Positions 44,292-56,793 are shown, numbered from the stretch's first letter. The stretch is 64,000 nucleotides of DNA from Marinobacter sp. es.042 (GCF_900188315.1 NZ_LT897781.1:3038001-3102000), one strand, 5' to 3'. The notes: generated by a model from the letters alone, not told the origin. Program-made: numbers and translations.

Positions 44292-44636
44292 ATGACCCAG
44301 ACATCCGTGGCGGATACCCTCCGTGAATATCTGTCGCTGCTGGAACTGCTGGACGATGCCTACTGGGAAGCCAGCAGCATTCACCACAAGGATATGCTGT
44401 ACGACATCATCAGCATCTTCAGCCAGGAAGTGGCCGAGATAAACAAGCTCAGTATCCAGGACCACCATTACCCCTATGAGGTAATTACAGAAGGCATACG
44501 CCGGGTTGTGCCCAAGCTTGAGCGACTTGATGAAAACCGGGAAGACGTCATCCAGCGCACACAGACTCTGACGGATTTCAGGGACATTCTGTCCTCCGTG
44601 CTGGGCATACTCGAAGCCCAGCTCAGGACGCTCTGA
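44292..44636 (+). CDS. Hypothetical protein, 114 residues
   Basis: A soluble acidic helical protein with CAGGAG 6 bases before the ATG. It contains an EYLSLLELLDDAYWEASS stretch and HHKDMLYDIISIFSQEVAEINKLSIQDHHYPYE, with several His. I do not recognise the family. It is convergent with the beta-lactamase-like gene. Confidence 0.7.
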   Translation: MTQTSVADTLREYLSLLELLDDAYWEASSIHHKDMLYDIISIFSQEVAEINKLSIQDHHYPYEVITEGIRRVVPKLERLDENREDVIQRTQTLTDFRDILSSVLGILEAQLRTL

Positions 44637-44646
44637 ACCCTGCGCC

Positions 44647-45933
44647 TCAGGCGGCGATCAGCGGTCGCCGGTGCTCGGGTATCAGCGGAAAACGATTGCC
44701 CACGGTATACACGAACTTCGCCAGTGCCGGCAGGTGATGACCGACGATCGGAATGCCGGTGTTCAGCAGACTGACCGAAATATCACGGGCGGCATCCGCC
44801 CAACACAGCTTGTTGATCAGACCCACGTGACCGAAAGCAAACCGGCTGTTCTGACCCCAGAGGCCCACCGGGTTGCCACCCAGCATCATGCCGGCACTGA
44901 AGCGCATGGGTATCATCATGGTGCGGTCTATCTGTAGCGAACCGAACTGTTGAATAGCCCGGCGGATGGTGATTTCGCTGCAGATACGACGGCCGTTCCA
45001 GAGCCCGCCATTCAGCATCATCTGGAAGAAGCGGCCCATTTCCTCGGCCGTGCCGCACAGATTGCCCGCCGGAATCACCGCTTCCTGGAACCTCGGGTCA
45101 TTGGTAACCCGCTCGACGGTCCGGATATCGCCACCCAGCGCGCGGTTAACAACCCAGGAAACGGGGAAACGCGGCGTTGGTCCGGTGGCGTAATTACAGG
45201 CCAGCTCATCAAGATGCTCCGGGGCAATGCCATAGGTAAACCATTTCATGCCCATGGGCCGACGCAAATGCTTGTCGAGGTATTTTTCAATGGTGTCGCC
45301 CGTGACGCGTTCCAATACCCGCTGCAGGACAAAACCGCCGGTGATGGCGTGATAGGCCACCTTGGCGCCGTCCACTTCCACCGGTCGTGCAGCACAGAGC
45401 AGACGCCAGATTTCATCGTTATCCCACAGCACATCAATCGGCGTTTCCCGCGGAATGGCAGGGATGCCCCCGCGGTGAGAAAGAATCTGGTGAACGGTGA
45501 TGGTCCTTTTCCCATTAACCCCGAACTCCGGGCAGTAGTAGGACACGGGATCCATCAGGTTGACCAGGCCCTGTTCCGCCAGCATGTGCATAAGCAGTGC
45601 CGTCACCGCCTTGGAGGCGGAGAAGTAGCAGATGGGGGTATCAGTCGTCATCGGAACCTTGGAGGCGTCGCGCGGGTCATGGGGGCCATTGCCACTGGCA
45701 TGGCCAATCGCACGGTGCAGGACCTGCTCACCCTTGTGGCGGATGGAAATCTGGATACCCGGGTGCACGCCGGTCCGGTAAAGGCTCTGGACGCTGCGCC
45801 ACAGGGCATCAACCGCTTCCTGACTGACACCGGCAGCAGCCGGATTTTCACCGGCATCATCCCGAAAGGTGACGGATTCGAGATCCTCGGGAATCTGGCT
45901 GCTATGGAGGGCACGGCGGGCAAGTCGGTTCAT
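44647..45933 (-). CDS. Class C beta-lactamase-like serine hydrolase
   Basis: A 428-residue penicillin-binding-fold hydrolase. The SxxK motif is FSASKAV (Ser near residue 105), and the second motif, YxN in beta-lactamases, appears as YHA. The HVGLINK segment may replace KTG. These changes fit the esterase EstB/LovD-type group rather than an antibiotic-hydrolysing enzyme. No signal peptide is evident, so it may be cytoplasmic. The start at ATG 45933 lacks a clear ribosome site. Confidence 0.82.
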   Translation of the reverse strand: MNRLARRALHSSQIPEDLESVTFRDDAGENPAAAGVSQEAVDALWRSVQSLYRTGVHPGIQISIRHKGEQVLHRAIGHASGNGPHDPRDASKVPMTTDTPICYFSASKAVTALLMHMLAEQGLVNLMDPVSYYCPEFGVNGKRTITVHQILSHRGGIPAIPRETPIDVLWDNDEIWRLLCAARPVEVDGAKVAYHAITGGFVLQRVLERVTGDTIEKYLDKHLRRPMGMKWFTYGIAPEHLDELACNYATGPTPRFPVSWVVNRALGGDIRTVERVTNDPRFQEAVIPAGNLCGTAEEMGRFFQMMLNGGLWNGRRICSEITIRRAIQQFGSLQIDRTMMIPMRFSAGMMLGGNPVGLWGQNSRFAFGHVGLINKLCWADAARDISVSLLNTGIPIVGHHLPALAKFVYTVGNRFPLIPEHRRPLIAA

Positions 45934-46057
45934 CGGCTCAAACCTTTTTCAGTACGATTGTTGTTCTTCTATGTTCAACAGAACCGGCCCGGGCCACATT
46001 GGCCGGGCCGCAGCAAGGCGGACGTCACCTCCTCCACCTGCCGGGACACGAGTCCCA

Positions 46058-47275
46058 CTACTGATTATGGACCTGGTCGTGCAGGTGCGCCATGGCCACA
46101 CAGTTGCGGCCCCTATCCTTTGCCAGATACATGGCTTTGTCGGCGGCGGCACAGAGTGTCGAAGCAGTCTGCCCGTGATCCGGGTAGACCGCAACGCCCA
46201 CGCTGATGGTCAGGGGCACCGCCTCACCATTCCCCAACGGCTGTGGCTCTTCCGCCACTTTGCGCCGCAAACGCTCGGCCGTTTCCTGGGCCTCCTCCAG
46301 ATCCATTTCAGGCAAAACAATCACGAACTCCTCGCCGCCAAACCGACCGATGGAATCGACGCTACGGACGCTGGCCAGCAACAGGCGGCTGATAGACCTG
46401 AGAACCGAGTCACCTGCAGCATGGCCGTAGGTGTCATTCACATCCTTGAAATGGTCGAAATCCACCCAGAGCACTGCCATGGGTCGCTGGTAACGTCGGG
46501 ATCGCTGAAGCTCCTCATCGAGCACCCGGGACATTTCCCGTCTGTTCAAAAGTCCCGTCAGGGGATCCCGGGTGGCCATTTGTTCAAGCTCTGTCTCCAG
46601 CACTTTGCGGTCAGAAATGTCCAGAATGATGCCTTCAAGGTGGAGCGAGCCATCTTCCTCCTGAACGCCTCGTCCCCGCTCCCAGACCCAGATACGACAG
46701 CCGTCTTTTCGGGTGATCTCATATTCCAGAGAAAACGATTCTTCTTTTTCCAGGGCCACTTTAACTTGCTCGGAACATTGCTGATTAGAAGCTTCGCTGA
46801 CCAGAGCCGCATAACTGGTGACTCGGTTGTTGACCAACTCATCGGGCTCATAACCAGTTAACTTGGTACATCCCTGGGAGACAAATTTCATCGTCCAGTC
46901 CGGATCATACAGGCATCGATAAGCCATGCCCGGGAGATTGTCCATCAGGATCTGGAGCTGACGCTCGCGCTCGCGGAGTGCTTGCCGTTGTCGGTGCTGG
47001 AGGTTGAGCAGAACCCGATCCTTGGTGAGTTGGCGAAGCAACACAGAAAAGAGAATCACCCCCGTTATCAGCACAAAGAAAGAGCCTTTCCAGGTCTGGA
47101 TGACGGAGAGGGTTTTCGGATCGGGAAACCAAGTTTCCGCGAGAGTGTCCGAAAACGCAATCCAGGCAAAGCCGGCGATCAGGTAGACCAGGGCAGCCCA
47201 GCCAGCGCGCCGCAGGGGTGTGCGGTTATCGTTCAAGCTTTTCATTCCCTGAGATTTCGACGACGAAGGCTCCAT
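46058..47275 (-). CDS. Membrane PAS-GGDEF diguanylate cyclase
   Basis: About 405 residues. Two membrane helices (AALVYLIAGFAWIAFSD and FFVLITGVILFSVLL) are followed by a PAS domain (about 110-230) and a GGDEF domain (about 240-400) with an intact active site RFGGEEFVIVLP and the metal site VDFDHFKDVND. It should make cyclic di-GMP. No EAL domain and no RxxD inhibitory site is obvious five residues before GGEEF. The ATG at 47275 is one of several possible starts (47287, 47245). The upstream 190 bases hold an AT-rich promoter-like stretch. Confidence 0.88.
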   Translation of the reverse strand: MEPSSSKSQGMKSLNDNRTPLRRAGWAALVYLIAGFAWIAFSDTLAETWFPDPKTLSVIQTWKGSFFVLITGVILFSVLLRQLTKDRVLLNLQHRQRQALRERERQLQILMDNLPGMAYRCLYDPDWTMKFVSQGCTKLTGYEPDELVNNRVTSYAALVSEASNQQCSEQVKVALEKEESFSLEYEITRKDGCRIWVWERGRGVQEEDGSLHLEGIILDISDRKVLETELEQMATRDPLTGLLNRREMSRVLDEELQRSRRYQRPMAVLWVDFDHFKDVNDTYGHAAGDSVLRSISRLLLASVRSVDSIGRFGGEEFVIVLPEMDLEEAQETAERLRRKVAEEPQPLGNGEAVPLTISVGVAVYPDHGQTASTLCAAADKAMYLAKDRGRNCVAMAHLHDQVHNQ

Positions 47276-47467
47276 GAACACTGCCATCGATGTTTGAATA
47301 ATTATAATGTACGGAAAATAGTCATAATGGCGCTTTAAGTCGAGCGTCAAATGTCATGCCCGGTAAAATCCACCCGGGAATCGGGTTTTGCGTCCACGCC
47401 AGACAGTTGTTGTGATGCCGCTTAGCTGCTTTAATTCCCGGTTTCTGCCGTCTTTCAGGAGCCGAGC

Positions 47468-47938
47468 ATGACGCCTGGCATCAACGCTGCGCGCAAAGCC
47501 GCTGTGCCTCACACTATCCATGAGTACGAGCACGATCCGGCGAACGAGAATTATGGCACCGAGGCCGCCGAGAAAACCGGCGTGGATCCCGCCCGGGTCT
47601 TCAAGACACTGGTTGTAGCCATCGACGGCAAGGAGCTGGTAGTTGCCATTGTCCCGGTGACCACTATGCTCAACATGAAACTCATTGCCCGGGCCGCTCA
47701 GGGTAAAAAAGCCGCCATGGCTGACAAACAGGCGGTTGAACGAACAACCGGCTATGTCCTGGGCGGAGTCAGCCCCCTTGGACAGAAGAAAAAGCTGAAA
47801 ACCTTCATCGACGACTCAGCCCTGGGCTTCGAGACCATATTCGTGAGTGCCGGGCGACGAGGCCTGGAGATTGAACTCGCGCCCCGGGACCTGGCAACAC
47901 TGGTAAACGGCGGCTTTTTCCCACTCCATCAGGAGTAA
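47468..47938 (+). CDS. ybaK: Cys-tRNA(Pro)/Cys-tRNA(Cys) deacylase
   Basis: A 156-residue YbaK-type editing protein that removes Cys wrongly attached to tRNA-Pro. The family features are GVDPARVFKTLVV, the active-site lysine region KLIARAAQGKKAAMA, and GYVLGGVSPLG. The ribosome site CAGGAG precedes the ATG. The antiporter gene starts 3 bases after the stop, so the two form an operon. Confidence 0.95.
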   Translation: MTPGINAARKAAVPHTIHEYEHDPANENYGTEAAEKTGVDPARVFKTLVVAIDGKELVVAIVPVTTMLNMKLIARAAQGKKAAMADKQAVERTTGYVLGGVSPLGQKKKLKTFIDDSALGFETIFVSAGRRGLEIELAPRDLATLVNGGFFPLHQE

Positions 47939-47941
47939 GCC

Positions 47942-49135
47942 TTGAATCACGCCATCGACCTTCTTCTGATCGGCGGGATCATGCTCCTCGCACTCGGCGC
48001 TCACACGGTGGGCCAGAGGGTCCATGTCCCCAGGGTAACCCTGCTTTTGCTTGTGGGAGCGCTGGCCGGCCCCTCACTCCTGGATATCATTCCGGTTCGA
48101 GTCAGTGACAACTTCCCGCTGGTCACCGAACTCACCCTCGCCATGGTCGGATTTCTGCTGGGCGAGCGGATGTCGGTGCGCGATCTGAAGGACGGTAGGG
48201 AAGCGATTATCGTGAGCCTCGCGGTCACCCTGGTCACCGCGTTAATCATTTTCGTAGTTGTCTGGCTGGTCACCCGAAATCTGACAGCGTCCCTGTTGCT
48301 GGCTGCCATCGCCACCGCAACGGATCCGGCGGCGACACTGGATGTGATGCGTGAGGCTGGGTCCAGGGGGCCACTGACCCGCGTTGTCGCGCAGGTGGTC
48401 GCCATCGACGATGCCTGGGGGGCCATCCTGTTCAGTATCCTGCTGGTTTTCGCGGAACTGGTCTCCGGTAATGGGTCCGCAGTTATCGAGTCGATCGGGT
48501 TCGGTGTCTATGAGGTGCTGGGTGCCATGATTCTGGGGGTTCTCCTTGGCCTGCCCATGGCCTGGATGACTGGCCGGCTCAAGCCAGGGGAACCCATGCT
48601 GCTGGAATCCGCCGGCTTTGTTTTTCTCGCGGCGGGCATAGCCGGGGCGCTGGAACTGTCCTACCTGCTCACCTGTATGGCGTTGGGCGTGACCGTTGCA
48701 AACCGCGCCCACCACCACGTGCGGCCTTTCCGCTCTATCGAGGGGATCATCGAGCCGTTTCTGGCAACGTTCTTTTTTCTTGCCGGCTTCAGCCTTGAGT
48801 GGGACCTGCTGCCGACGCTGGGCCTTCTTGGTGGTGCGTACGTGACCGCACGGATCGCCGGAAGGATACTCGGTGGCGCCATGGGTGGTCAGCTTGCCCA
48901 TTCGAGACACGCGGTAAAACTGCGCAACGGTGCCTGCCTTCTGCCCCAGGCCGGCGTGGCCATGGGCCTGGCACTGGTGGCCACAGACCGGCTGCCGGAG
49001 GTCGCCTTTATTCTGCCTCTGATCATCGGGTCCACCGTTTTCTTCGAGCTGATTGGCCCACCCATCACGATGTACAACCTCAAGCGCGCCGGCGAAACCG
49101 GGAGAGGTTACGAGGAGCCCGCCGACGACGACTGA
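47942..49135 (+). CDS. Cation:proton antiporter (CPA family)
   Basis: A 397-residue Na+/H+ exchanger-domain protein with about twelve membrane helices. The ion-binding pattern ATATDPAATLDVM near residue 120 and the VAIDDAWGAILFSI helix fit CPA-type antiporters. It lacks a C-terminal regulatory domain. The TTG start follows AGGAG by 6 bases, and no ATG is near, so TTG is favoured. It is coupled to ybaK upstream and ends in a bidirectional terminator. Confidence 0.88.
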   Translation: MNHAIDLLLIGGIMLLALGAHTVGQRVHVPRVTLLLLVGALAGPSLLDIIPVRVSDNFPLVTELTLAMVGFLLGERMSVRDLKDGREAIIVSLAVTLVTALIIFVVVWLVTRNLTASLLLAAIATATDPAATLDVMREAGSRGPLTRVVAQVVAIDDAWGAILFSILLVFAELVSGNGSAVIESIGFGVYEVLGAMILGVLLGLPMAWMTGRLKPGEPMLLESAGFVFLAAGIAGALELSYLLTCMALGVTVANRAHHHVRPFRSIEGIIEPFLATFFFLAGFSLEWDLLPTLGLLGGAYVTARIAGRILGGAMGGQLAHSRHAVKLRNGACLLPQAGVAMGLALVATDRLPEVAFILPLIIGSTVFFELIGPPITMYNLKRAGETGRGYEEPADDD

Positions 49136-49144
49136 GGCCGGCAC

Positions 49145-49183
49145 AAAAAACCGGAGAACCCGCCAGGGTTGTCCGGTTTTTTT
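49145..49183. terminator. Bidirectional intrinsic terminator
   Basis: Stem AAAAAACCGGA/TCCGGTTTTTT with inner pairs AACCC/GGGTT. T runs on both strands, placed between the antiporter and the convergent isocitrate dehydrogenase gene. Confidence 0.92.
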
Positions 49184-49222
49184 AGGGCATCCGGCTGTTA
49201 AACCGGATGCTCACAGGCTGAC

Positions 49223-51466
<2,244 letters not shown>

Positions 51467-51893
51467 TTTCGTCCTCAGGCTAATGGGTGGGTTCAGGACG
51501 GTCATGGCGGGGTCAGGCGTCTTTTGAACGTCCGACCTGAGCAATGACTGATTAGGAACTTTTGATAGGGCTACTAAGATACCATTTTTTCGTTAATTTT
51601 GGTTACGATCTTAGTATAAGAACGGACTAAAAATGCCTGATCTTCGGTTACAAGACGATGAAATGGCGGGAATTTACGAAACTTTCTAACATCGACCTTG
51701 GAGTGGACGCAGGGCGGGTGGCGCCTCCCAAAACACGCTCCTTGCGGCACATCCCTGTGGCGCTTGGGCTCCGCCATTCATGGCTCCGCACAGTTTTGGG
51801 AGGCGCCACCCGCCCCGCTGTTGGGCTGTTCAGGCGAGTTCTACAGCAAGAATCTCGCCCGTTTTCAGCGACTTATTGTCAACAAAACCGGCC
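51467..51893. other. 427-base non-coding region between icd and the acetoacetyl-CoA synthetase gene
   Basis: Holds the icd promoter on the right side of its start (AT-rich stretch near 51570-51640) and, further right, the long inverted repeat listed below. No gene with a ribosome site is visible; open frames here are short and overlap the repeat. Confidence 0.6.
51712..51815. repeat. 104-base palindromic element with perfect 23-bp terminal inverted repeats
   Basis: The arms at 51712-51734 and 51793-51815 are exact reverse complements (each contains GGTGGCGCCTCCCAAAAC or its complement). The 58-base centre has a smaller imperfect dyad (GGCTCCGCCATTCATGGCTCC). It could be a REP-like or MITE-type element. 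It sits just past the stop of the catabolic operon (51894), so it could also act as its 3' hairpin, although no T run follows on the reverse strand. Confidence 0.75.
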
Positions 51894-53882
51894 TTATTCC
51901 GGCAACAACCCGACCGCAGACAACCGCTCCCGAATATGGTCCAGGGCCTCGGGGTTGCCCAGGGCATCCCGGTTGTCGGCCTTTTTCGAGCCGTTGATTA
52001 ACCGGGCCACCGCCAGTTCAACCTTCTTGCCACTGCGGGTGTAAGGAATGTCGTTCACCTCCACAATGTGCTTGGGCACGTGCCGTGGGCTGGCGCCTTC
52101 GCGGATTCGGCTCTTGAGCTGTTTCAGCAGGTCGTCGGTGATTTCCTGGCCGTCGGCCGGAACCACCAACAGAACCACTTCCACGTCGCCGTCGATCTGG
52201 CGGCCGACGACGAGGCTGTCTTTGACCTCGGCCACGGTTTCGACCTGGCGGTAGATTTCCGCGGTACCGATTCGAACGCCGCCCGGGTTCAGGGTGGCGT
52301 CAGAGCGACCATAGATGATAGCGCCGCCGTGTTCGGTGAACTCGATGAAATCACCGTGGGCCCATACGCCCGGGAAGGTGTTGAAGTAGGCGTCGCGGTA
52401 GCGCTCGCCGTCCGGATCCTGCCAGAAGCTGACGGGCATGGATGGCAGCGGCTGGCGGCAGACCAGTTCGCCACGACCTTCACTGACCGGCTGGCCATCG
52501 TCGCCGTAGGCAACCGCGTCGACACCCAGGAAACGGCACTGGATTTCGCCGCGGCGAACAGGCAGCAGCGGCGTTGAACCCACGAAGCAGCCGCAGATGT
52601 CCGTGCCACCGGCAATGGAGCCAAGCAGGGCGTCGGGGGCGCCATCGCTGTAGACCCAGTCATAGTCTTCCGGCAACAGTGGTGAGCCGGTGGAAAACAC
52701 CACTCGCAGCTTGCTCTGATCCAGGGTTTTTGCGGGCTTGAGTTCGCCTTTGCGGCAGCCGGCAATGAACCGGGCGCTGGTTCCGAAGTGGGTGACCTTC
52801 TCTTCCGCCACGGTGTCCCACAGGAAGTTCAGGCTCGGGTAACCCGGAGAGCCATCAACGGTGATCACAGCGGCGCCGGTCATCAGGGCGGAGGCCTGCC
52901 AGTTCCACATCATCCAGCCACAGGTGGTGAAGTACAGGAACCGGTCATCAGGGCCAACGTCGCCGTGCAGCATCAGCTCCTTGGCATGATTGACCAGCAG
53001 GCCAGCATTGCCGTGCACGATGCACTTGGGTTTGCCCGTGGTGCCGGAGGAATACAGAATATACACCGGATGTTTCGGCGGCAGAGGCGTAAAGGAAGGT
53101 GCCGTTCCTTCGCCAGCGGCGAGGGCGTTTTCCCAGGTAGTCACCAGATCGCCGGAAATCGGAGCCTCGTCTGGCAGTTGCTGGACACTGACAACCGCCT
53201 TGAGCGTTGGCAGGCCGGCAATGAGCTCGGCAAAATCCTGCTGGCGCGCAAACACTTTGCCGCCGTAACCGTACCCGTTCACGACGATCAGAGCCGAAGG
53301 TTCGATCTGGCCAAAGCGGTCAAGAATCGCGCCGATGCCGAAATCCGGTGACGCAGAACTCCAGATGGCCCCAAGACTTGTAGCGGCCAGCATCCCCACC
53401 AGGGCTTCATAGCCGTTGGTAACTACACCGGCTACCCGGTCACCCTGTTTGATGCCTTTGCTGCGCAGGAAGGCTTCCAGGGCACCTGCATCGGCTTTCA
53501 GTTCGGCATAGGTGCGACGCAGCACCGGACGGGTTTCGCAGTACGCAACGACCGCTTCGCGGTCGTGGTGCTCACCATCTGCGAGCCTCAGCAGGTTGGC
53601 GGCAAAGTTCAGCTTCATCCCGGGGAACCATTCGGCGCCCGGCATTTCATGCTTGCCCAGTACTTTTTCAGCCGGTGTATCGCAGACAAGACCACAGTAA
53701 TCCCAGACTTTTTGCCAGAAGGTTTCCAGCTCATCAATGGACCACTGGTGCAGAGCGTGGTAATCAGCAAACGGGCCGAAGCCCAGCTGCTCAAGCCATG
53801 TCCTGAACTGGCCCATACGGGAATTGGCCAGGGTGTCTTCCGACGGAGACCAGACTACCGGTGATTGTTCTTCATTGCTCAT
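51894..53882 (-). CDS. aacS: Acetoacetyl-CoA synthetase
   Basis: A 662-residue ANL-superfamily ligase: acetoacetate + ATP + CoA gives acetoacetyl-CoA + AMP + PPi. The family-specific N-terminus is present (WQKVWDYCGLVCD...MPGAEWFPGMKLNFAANLL). The P-loop is ILYSSGTTGKPKCIVHG, the A5-type motif GRSDATLNPGGVRIGTAEIY, and the acetylatable Lys lies in YTRSGKKVELAV. It is the last gene of the operon with bdhA and the TRAP transporter; the gap to bdhA is 16 bases. It turns the product of 3-hydroxybutyrate oxidation into central metabolism. Confidence 0.96.
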   Translation of the reverse strand: MSNEEQSPVVWSPSEDTLANSRMGQFRTWLEQLGFGPFADYHALHQWSIDELETFWQKVWDYCGLVCDTPAEKVLGKHEMPGAEWFPGMKLNFAANLLRLADGEHHDREAVVAYCETRPVLRRTYAELKADAGALEAFLRSKGIKQGDRVAGVVTNGYEALVGMLAATSLGAIWSSASPDFGIGAILDRFGQIEPSALIVVNGYGYGGKVFARQQDFAELIAGLPTLKAVVSVQQLPDEAPISGDLVTTWENALAAGEGTAPSFTPLPPKHPVYILYSSGTTGKPKCIVHGNAGLLVNHAKELMLHGDVGPDDRFLYFTTCGWMMWNWQASALMTGAAVITVDGSPGYPSLNFLWDTVAEEKVTHFGTSARFIAGCRKGELKPAKTLDQSKLRVVFSTGSPLLPEDYDWVYSDGAPDALLGSIAGGTDICGCFVGSTPLLPVRRGEIQCRFLGVDAVAYGDDGQPVSEGRGELVCRQPLPSMPVSFWQDPDGERYRDAYFNTFPGVWAHGDFIEFTEHGGAIIYGRSDATLNPGGVRIGTAEIYRQVETVAEVKDSLVVGRQIDGDVEVVLLVVPADGQEITDDLLKQLKSRIREGASPRHVPKHIVEVNDIPYTRSGKKVELAVARLINGSKKADNRDALGNPEALDHIRERLSAVGLLPE

Positions 53883-53898
53883 CCATATCTCCTGAATG

Positions 53899-54678
53899 TT
53901 ACTGCATATGCCAGCCGTGACTGACCACGATGGACTGGCCAGTCAAAGCCGCAGAGGGGAATGCAGCCAGATGAACGGCCAACTCTGCCACGTCTTCCAG
54001 GGTGGTGAATTCCCCATCCACAGTGTTTTTGAGCATAACTTTGCTGATCACTTCCTCTTCGGAAATGCCCAGCTCCTTGGCCTGTTCCGGAATCTGCTTG
54101 TCCACCAGGGGTGTGCGCACAAACCCGGGGCAGATGATGTTGCTCCGCACCCCGTGTTCCGCACCTTCCTTCGCCACCGCCCGACACAGCCCCAGCATGC
54201 CGTGCTTGGCCGCCACATAAGGGGCTTTCAGGGGAGAAGCCTCCAGAGAATGCACCGAACCCATGTAGAGCATGGTGCCACCGCCGCTCTCGTACATGTG
54301 CTTGAGTGCCGCGCGAGTCACCAGGAAAGCGCCATCAAGATGCACATTCATAACTTTGCGCCAATCGGAATAAGCCAGCTTGTGCACCGGATCAATGTGC
54401 TGGATGCCGGCGTTCGCAATGGCGATGTCCAGACCACCCCACTGTTTAACCACAAAGTTAACGTTTACGTCAACTGCGCCTTCATCAGTCACATCCATTT
54501 CAAGGGCGATGGCCGTGCCGCCGGCCTGCTCGATGACAGCTACGGTGTCCTGTGCCGCCTCGAGTGTCAGGTCAGCCACAGCGACCTTGGCGCCTTCGCG
54601 GCCGTAGGCCTCGGCAATGGCCCGGCCGATGCCGCGACCGGCACCGGTAATCAAAGCAATCCGGTTTTCCAGACGCAT
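53899..54678 (-). CDS. bdhA: 3-hydroxybutyrate dehydrogenase (SDR family)
   Basis: A 259-residue short-chain dehydrogenase that probably oxidises (R)-3-hydroxybutyrate to acetoacetate with NAD+. The cofactor motif is TGAGRGIG, then NAGIQHI, the catalytic Ser in MGSVHS, and YVAAKHG with Tyr and Lys. The NAGIQH and HGWHMQ ending are typical of D-3-hydroxybutyrate dehydrogenases. The ATG at 54678 has AAGGAG 10 bases upstream. It sits between the TRAP permease and acetoacetyl-CoA synthetase genes, which fits this substrate. Confidence 0.93.
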   Translation of the reverse strand: MRLENRIALITGAGRGIGRAIAEAYGREGAKVAVADLTLEAAQDTVAVIEQAGGTAIALEMDVTDEGAVDVNVNFVVKQWGGLDIAIANAGIQHIDPVHKLAYSDWRKVMNVHLDGAFLVTRAALKHMYESGGGTMLYMGSVHSLEASPLKAPYVAAKHGMLGLCRAVAKEGAEHGVRSNIICPGFVRTPLVDKQIPEQAKELGISEEEVISKVMLKNTVDGEFTTLEDVAELAVHLAAFPSAALTGQSIVVSHGWHMQ

Positions 54679-54691
54679 GGTTATTTTCTCC

Positions 54692-56056
54692 TTAGTCGTA
54701 AGCCACGCTGGGCAGCCAGGTCGCGATTTCCGGTACCACGAACACAATAGCCAGCGCTACCAGCTGAATAATGATGAACGGTATAACGCCACGGTAGATG
54801 TCGGTAACGGCGATCTCCGGCGGCGCTACACCCTTGATATAGAACAGCGCGAATCCGACCGGTGGCGTCAGGAAAGAGGTCTGCAGGCACATGGCAAACA
54901 GGATGGTAAACCAGACCAGATCAAAGCCGAGGCTTTGCACAACCGGGGCAACCAGCGGCAGGATGATCAGGGTGATTTCCACCCAGTCCAGGAAGAAGCC
55001 GAGCAGGAATACACCGAACAGAATGGTCAGAATCACGCCATAAGGACCGAACGGCAGACCCAACAGTGCGTCTTCGATCACCTGGTCGCCGCCCAGACCC
55101 CGCAGGACCACGGAGAACGCGGTGGCACCCAGGAAGATGGCAAAGATGAACGCGGCCGTGCGCGTCGTCTGCTGCATGGATGAGTTCAGCACGTTCAGGT
55201 TCAATCGGCCAGACATCAGTGCCAGCAGAAGAGCACCCAGGGCGCCCACACCGGAAGCCTCCGTTGGAGTCGCTATGCCGGCAAAAATGGAACCCAATAC
55301 GCCCAGAATCAACGCGGCGGTTGGCACTACGGCTTTTGCCACTTCCCAGACGATGGCCCAGCTTACTTTTTCGGTACCTTCCGGCACCGGCGCAATGTTC
55401 GGCTGCAGCATCGGACGGATAATCGCGTAGGCGACGTACATGGCACCCAGCATAAGGCCGGGGAAGAAGGCGCCCATGAACAGGTCACCAACTGATGCCT
55501 CGGGAACCGCCAGGCGGTCGGCCATCAGAACCAGCATAATGGAGGGCGGAATCAGAATACCCAGGGTCCCGGTGGCACATGCCGTACCCACCGCAAAGCC
55601 CTTGTCGTACTTGTTCTCCATCATTACCGGCAGGGACAACATGCCGAGGAGCACTACGGACGCCCCGATGATACCGGTGGTCGCGGCCAACAGAACGCCA
55701 ATAACGATGACGGTCACCGCATAGCCGCCGCGAACGGCTCCAAACAATTTGACCATGCTGTTCATCAGTCGCTCGGCAACGCCGGACTGATCAAGCATGA
55801 TGCCCATGAATATAAACATGGGCAGTGCCACAAGGGTTTCGCTACTGACCACCTTCCAGATTCGCTCGGGCACAAGCCCCATGGAAGATTGATAATCGAA
55901 CCACAGATTGGCTCCAAAATTCTCAACGGCGACGACACCAACAACGGTCCAGATAACCGCGGTGCCGCCCAGTACCCACGCAACCGGATAGCCGGTCATC
56001 AACAGCGTCCCGAAGGTGAGGAACATGCCGATGACAAATAGGGTTTCAAGCTCCAT
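54692..56056 (-). CDS. dctM: TRAP transporter large permease (DctM)
   Basis: A 454-residue membrane protein with about 12 helices, the main channel of a TRAP importer driven by Na+ or H+ gradients. Typical segments are [20 protein letters not shown] and [15 protein letters not shown]. Its start overlaps the dctQ stop by one base (TGATG), so the two subunits are made together. Gap to bdhA: 13 bases. Confidence 0.95.
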   Translation of the reverse strand: MELETLFVIGMFLTFGTLLMTGYPVAWVLGGTAVIWTVVGVVAVENFGANLWFDYQSSMGLVPERIWKVVSSETLVALPMFIFMGIMLDQSGVAERLMNSMVKLFGAVRGGYAVTVIVIGVLLAATTGIIGASVVLLGMLSLPVMMENKYDKGFAVGTACATGTLGILIPPSIMLVLMADRLAVPEASVGDLFMGAFFPGLMLGAMYVAYAIIRPMLQPNIAPVPEGTEKVSWAIVWEVAKAVVPTAALILGVLGSIFAGIATPTEASGVGALGALLLALMSGRLNLNVLNSSMQQTTRTAAFIFAIFLGATAFSVVLRGLGGDQVIEDALLGLPFGPYGVILTILFGVFLLGFFLDWVEITLIILPLVAPVVQSLGFDLVWFTILFAMCLQTSFLTPPVGFALFYIKGVAPPEIAVTDIYRGVIPFIIIQLVALAIVFVVPEIATWLPSVAYD

Positions 56057-56694
56057 CAGGACGCATCCTCTTTCTTGGTCTCACCGGACTGGATCCGGAT
56101 TGGCTTCGGAAAGCCGAAAAGCAAAGCGGTCACTTTCAGCAGACGGGACAGGGCCGCGACGATCAGCAGCCCAAACGACAGCGCCAGAACGCCCTTGAGA
56201 ATCCAGCGGTAAGGCAGGCCCGCCGGTGCCTGGCTGGTCTCGCCCTGTTGCCAGGAGCTCAAGGCATAGGGAATCATTTCGTACACCGCCAACACCAAGA
56301 ACGGCAATAAGAGAAACACCAGACCAAACAGTTCAACCCAGGCCTGGCCTTTGAGCGACAGGCGCTCATGGATCACATCCACCCTGACATGGTCATCGGT
56401 TACCAGGGTATAGCCTAGCCCCAACAACCAGCCCGCCCCGGCCAGATGCCATTGAACTTCCTCCAGGGTGACCGACCCCATGCCAAAGGCATAGCGCCCC
56501 ACCACTGCGTAGATAATCACGCCCGTGACCACAATCCAGAGCCAGGAAGCGCTCTTGCCTATTGCAGAAATCACGGCGTCCAAAGCCCGGCTTAGCCAGG
56601 TGGTTGGAAACTCGGTGTGATGATGAATAAATTGACCGGCGTCCGACGCCGATGCATGCACATCGGGTGGTGAGCCTTTATCAGACACTGTCAT
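56056..56694 (-). CDS. dctQ: TRAP transporter small permease (DctQ)
   Basis: A 212-residue four-helix membrane protein of the DctQ type (VISAIGKSASWLWIVVTGVIIYAVVGRYAFG; EEVQWHLAGAGWLLGLGYTLVTDDHVRVDVIHERLS). It has an N-terminal cytoplasmic extension of about 45 residues. It pairs with DctM, to which it is coupled by a one-base overlap. Confidence 0.94.
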   Translation of the reverse strand: MTVSDKGSPPDVHASASDAGQFIHHHTEFPTTWLSRALDAVISAIGKSASWLWIVVTGVIIYAVVGRYAFGMGSVTLEEVQWHLAGAGWLLGLGYTLVTDDHVRVDVIHERLSLKGQAWVELFGLVFLLLPFLVLAVYEMIPYALSSWQQGETSQAPAGLPYRWILKGVLALSFGLLIVAALSRLLKVTALLFGFPKPIRIQSGETKKEDAS

Positions 56695-56732
56695 ACAACA
56701 GTTCCTCGTTCAGAAAGCCTGCCGTGAAACGA

Positions 56733-56793
56733 GGATGGCCCCGCAGGGCCATCCAGACTAAATCGACGAGCACCGGAATTGCGCCCGGTGCTC
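56733..56793 (-). other. Two stem-loops between dctP and dctQ
   Basis: GGATGGCCC/GGGCCATCC (56733-56741 and 56746-56754) and GAGCACCGG/CCGGTGCTC (56768-56776 and 56785-56793). No T run follows either on the reverse strand, so they should not fully stop transcription. They probably protect the upstream dctP mRNA or slow read-through, giving more binding protein than permease. Confidence 0.65.
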
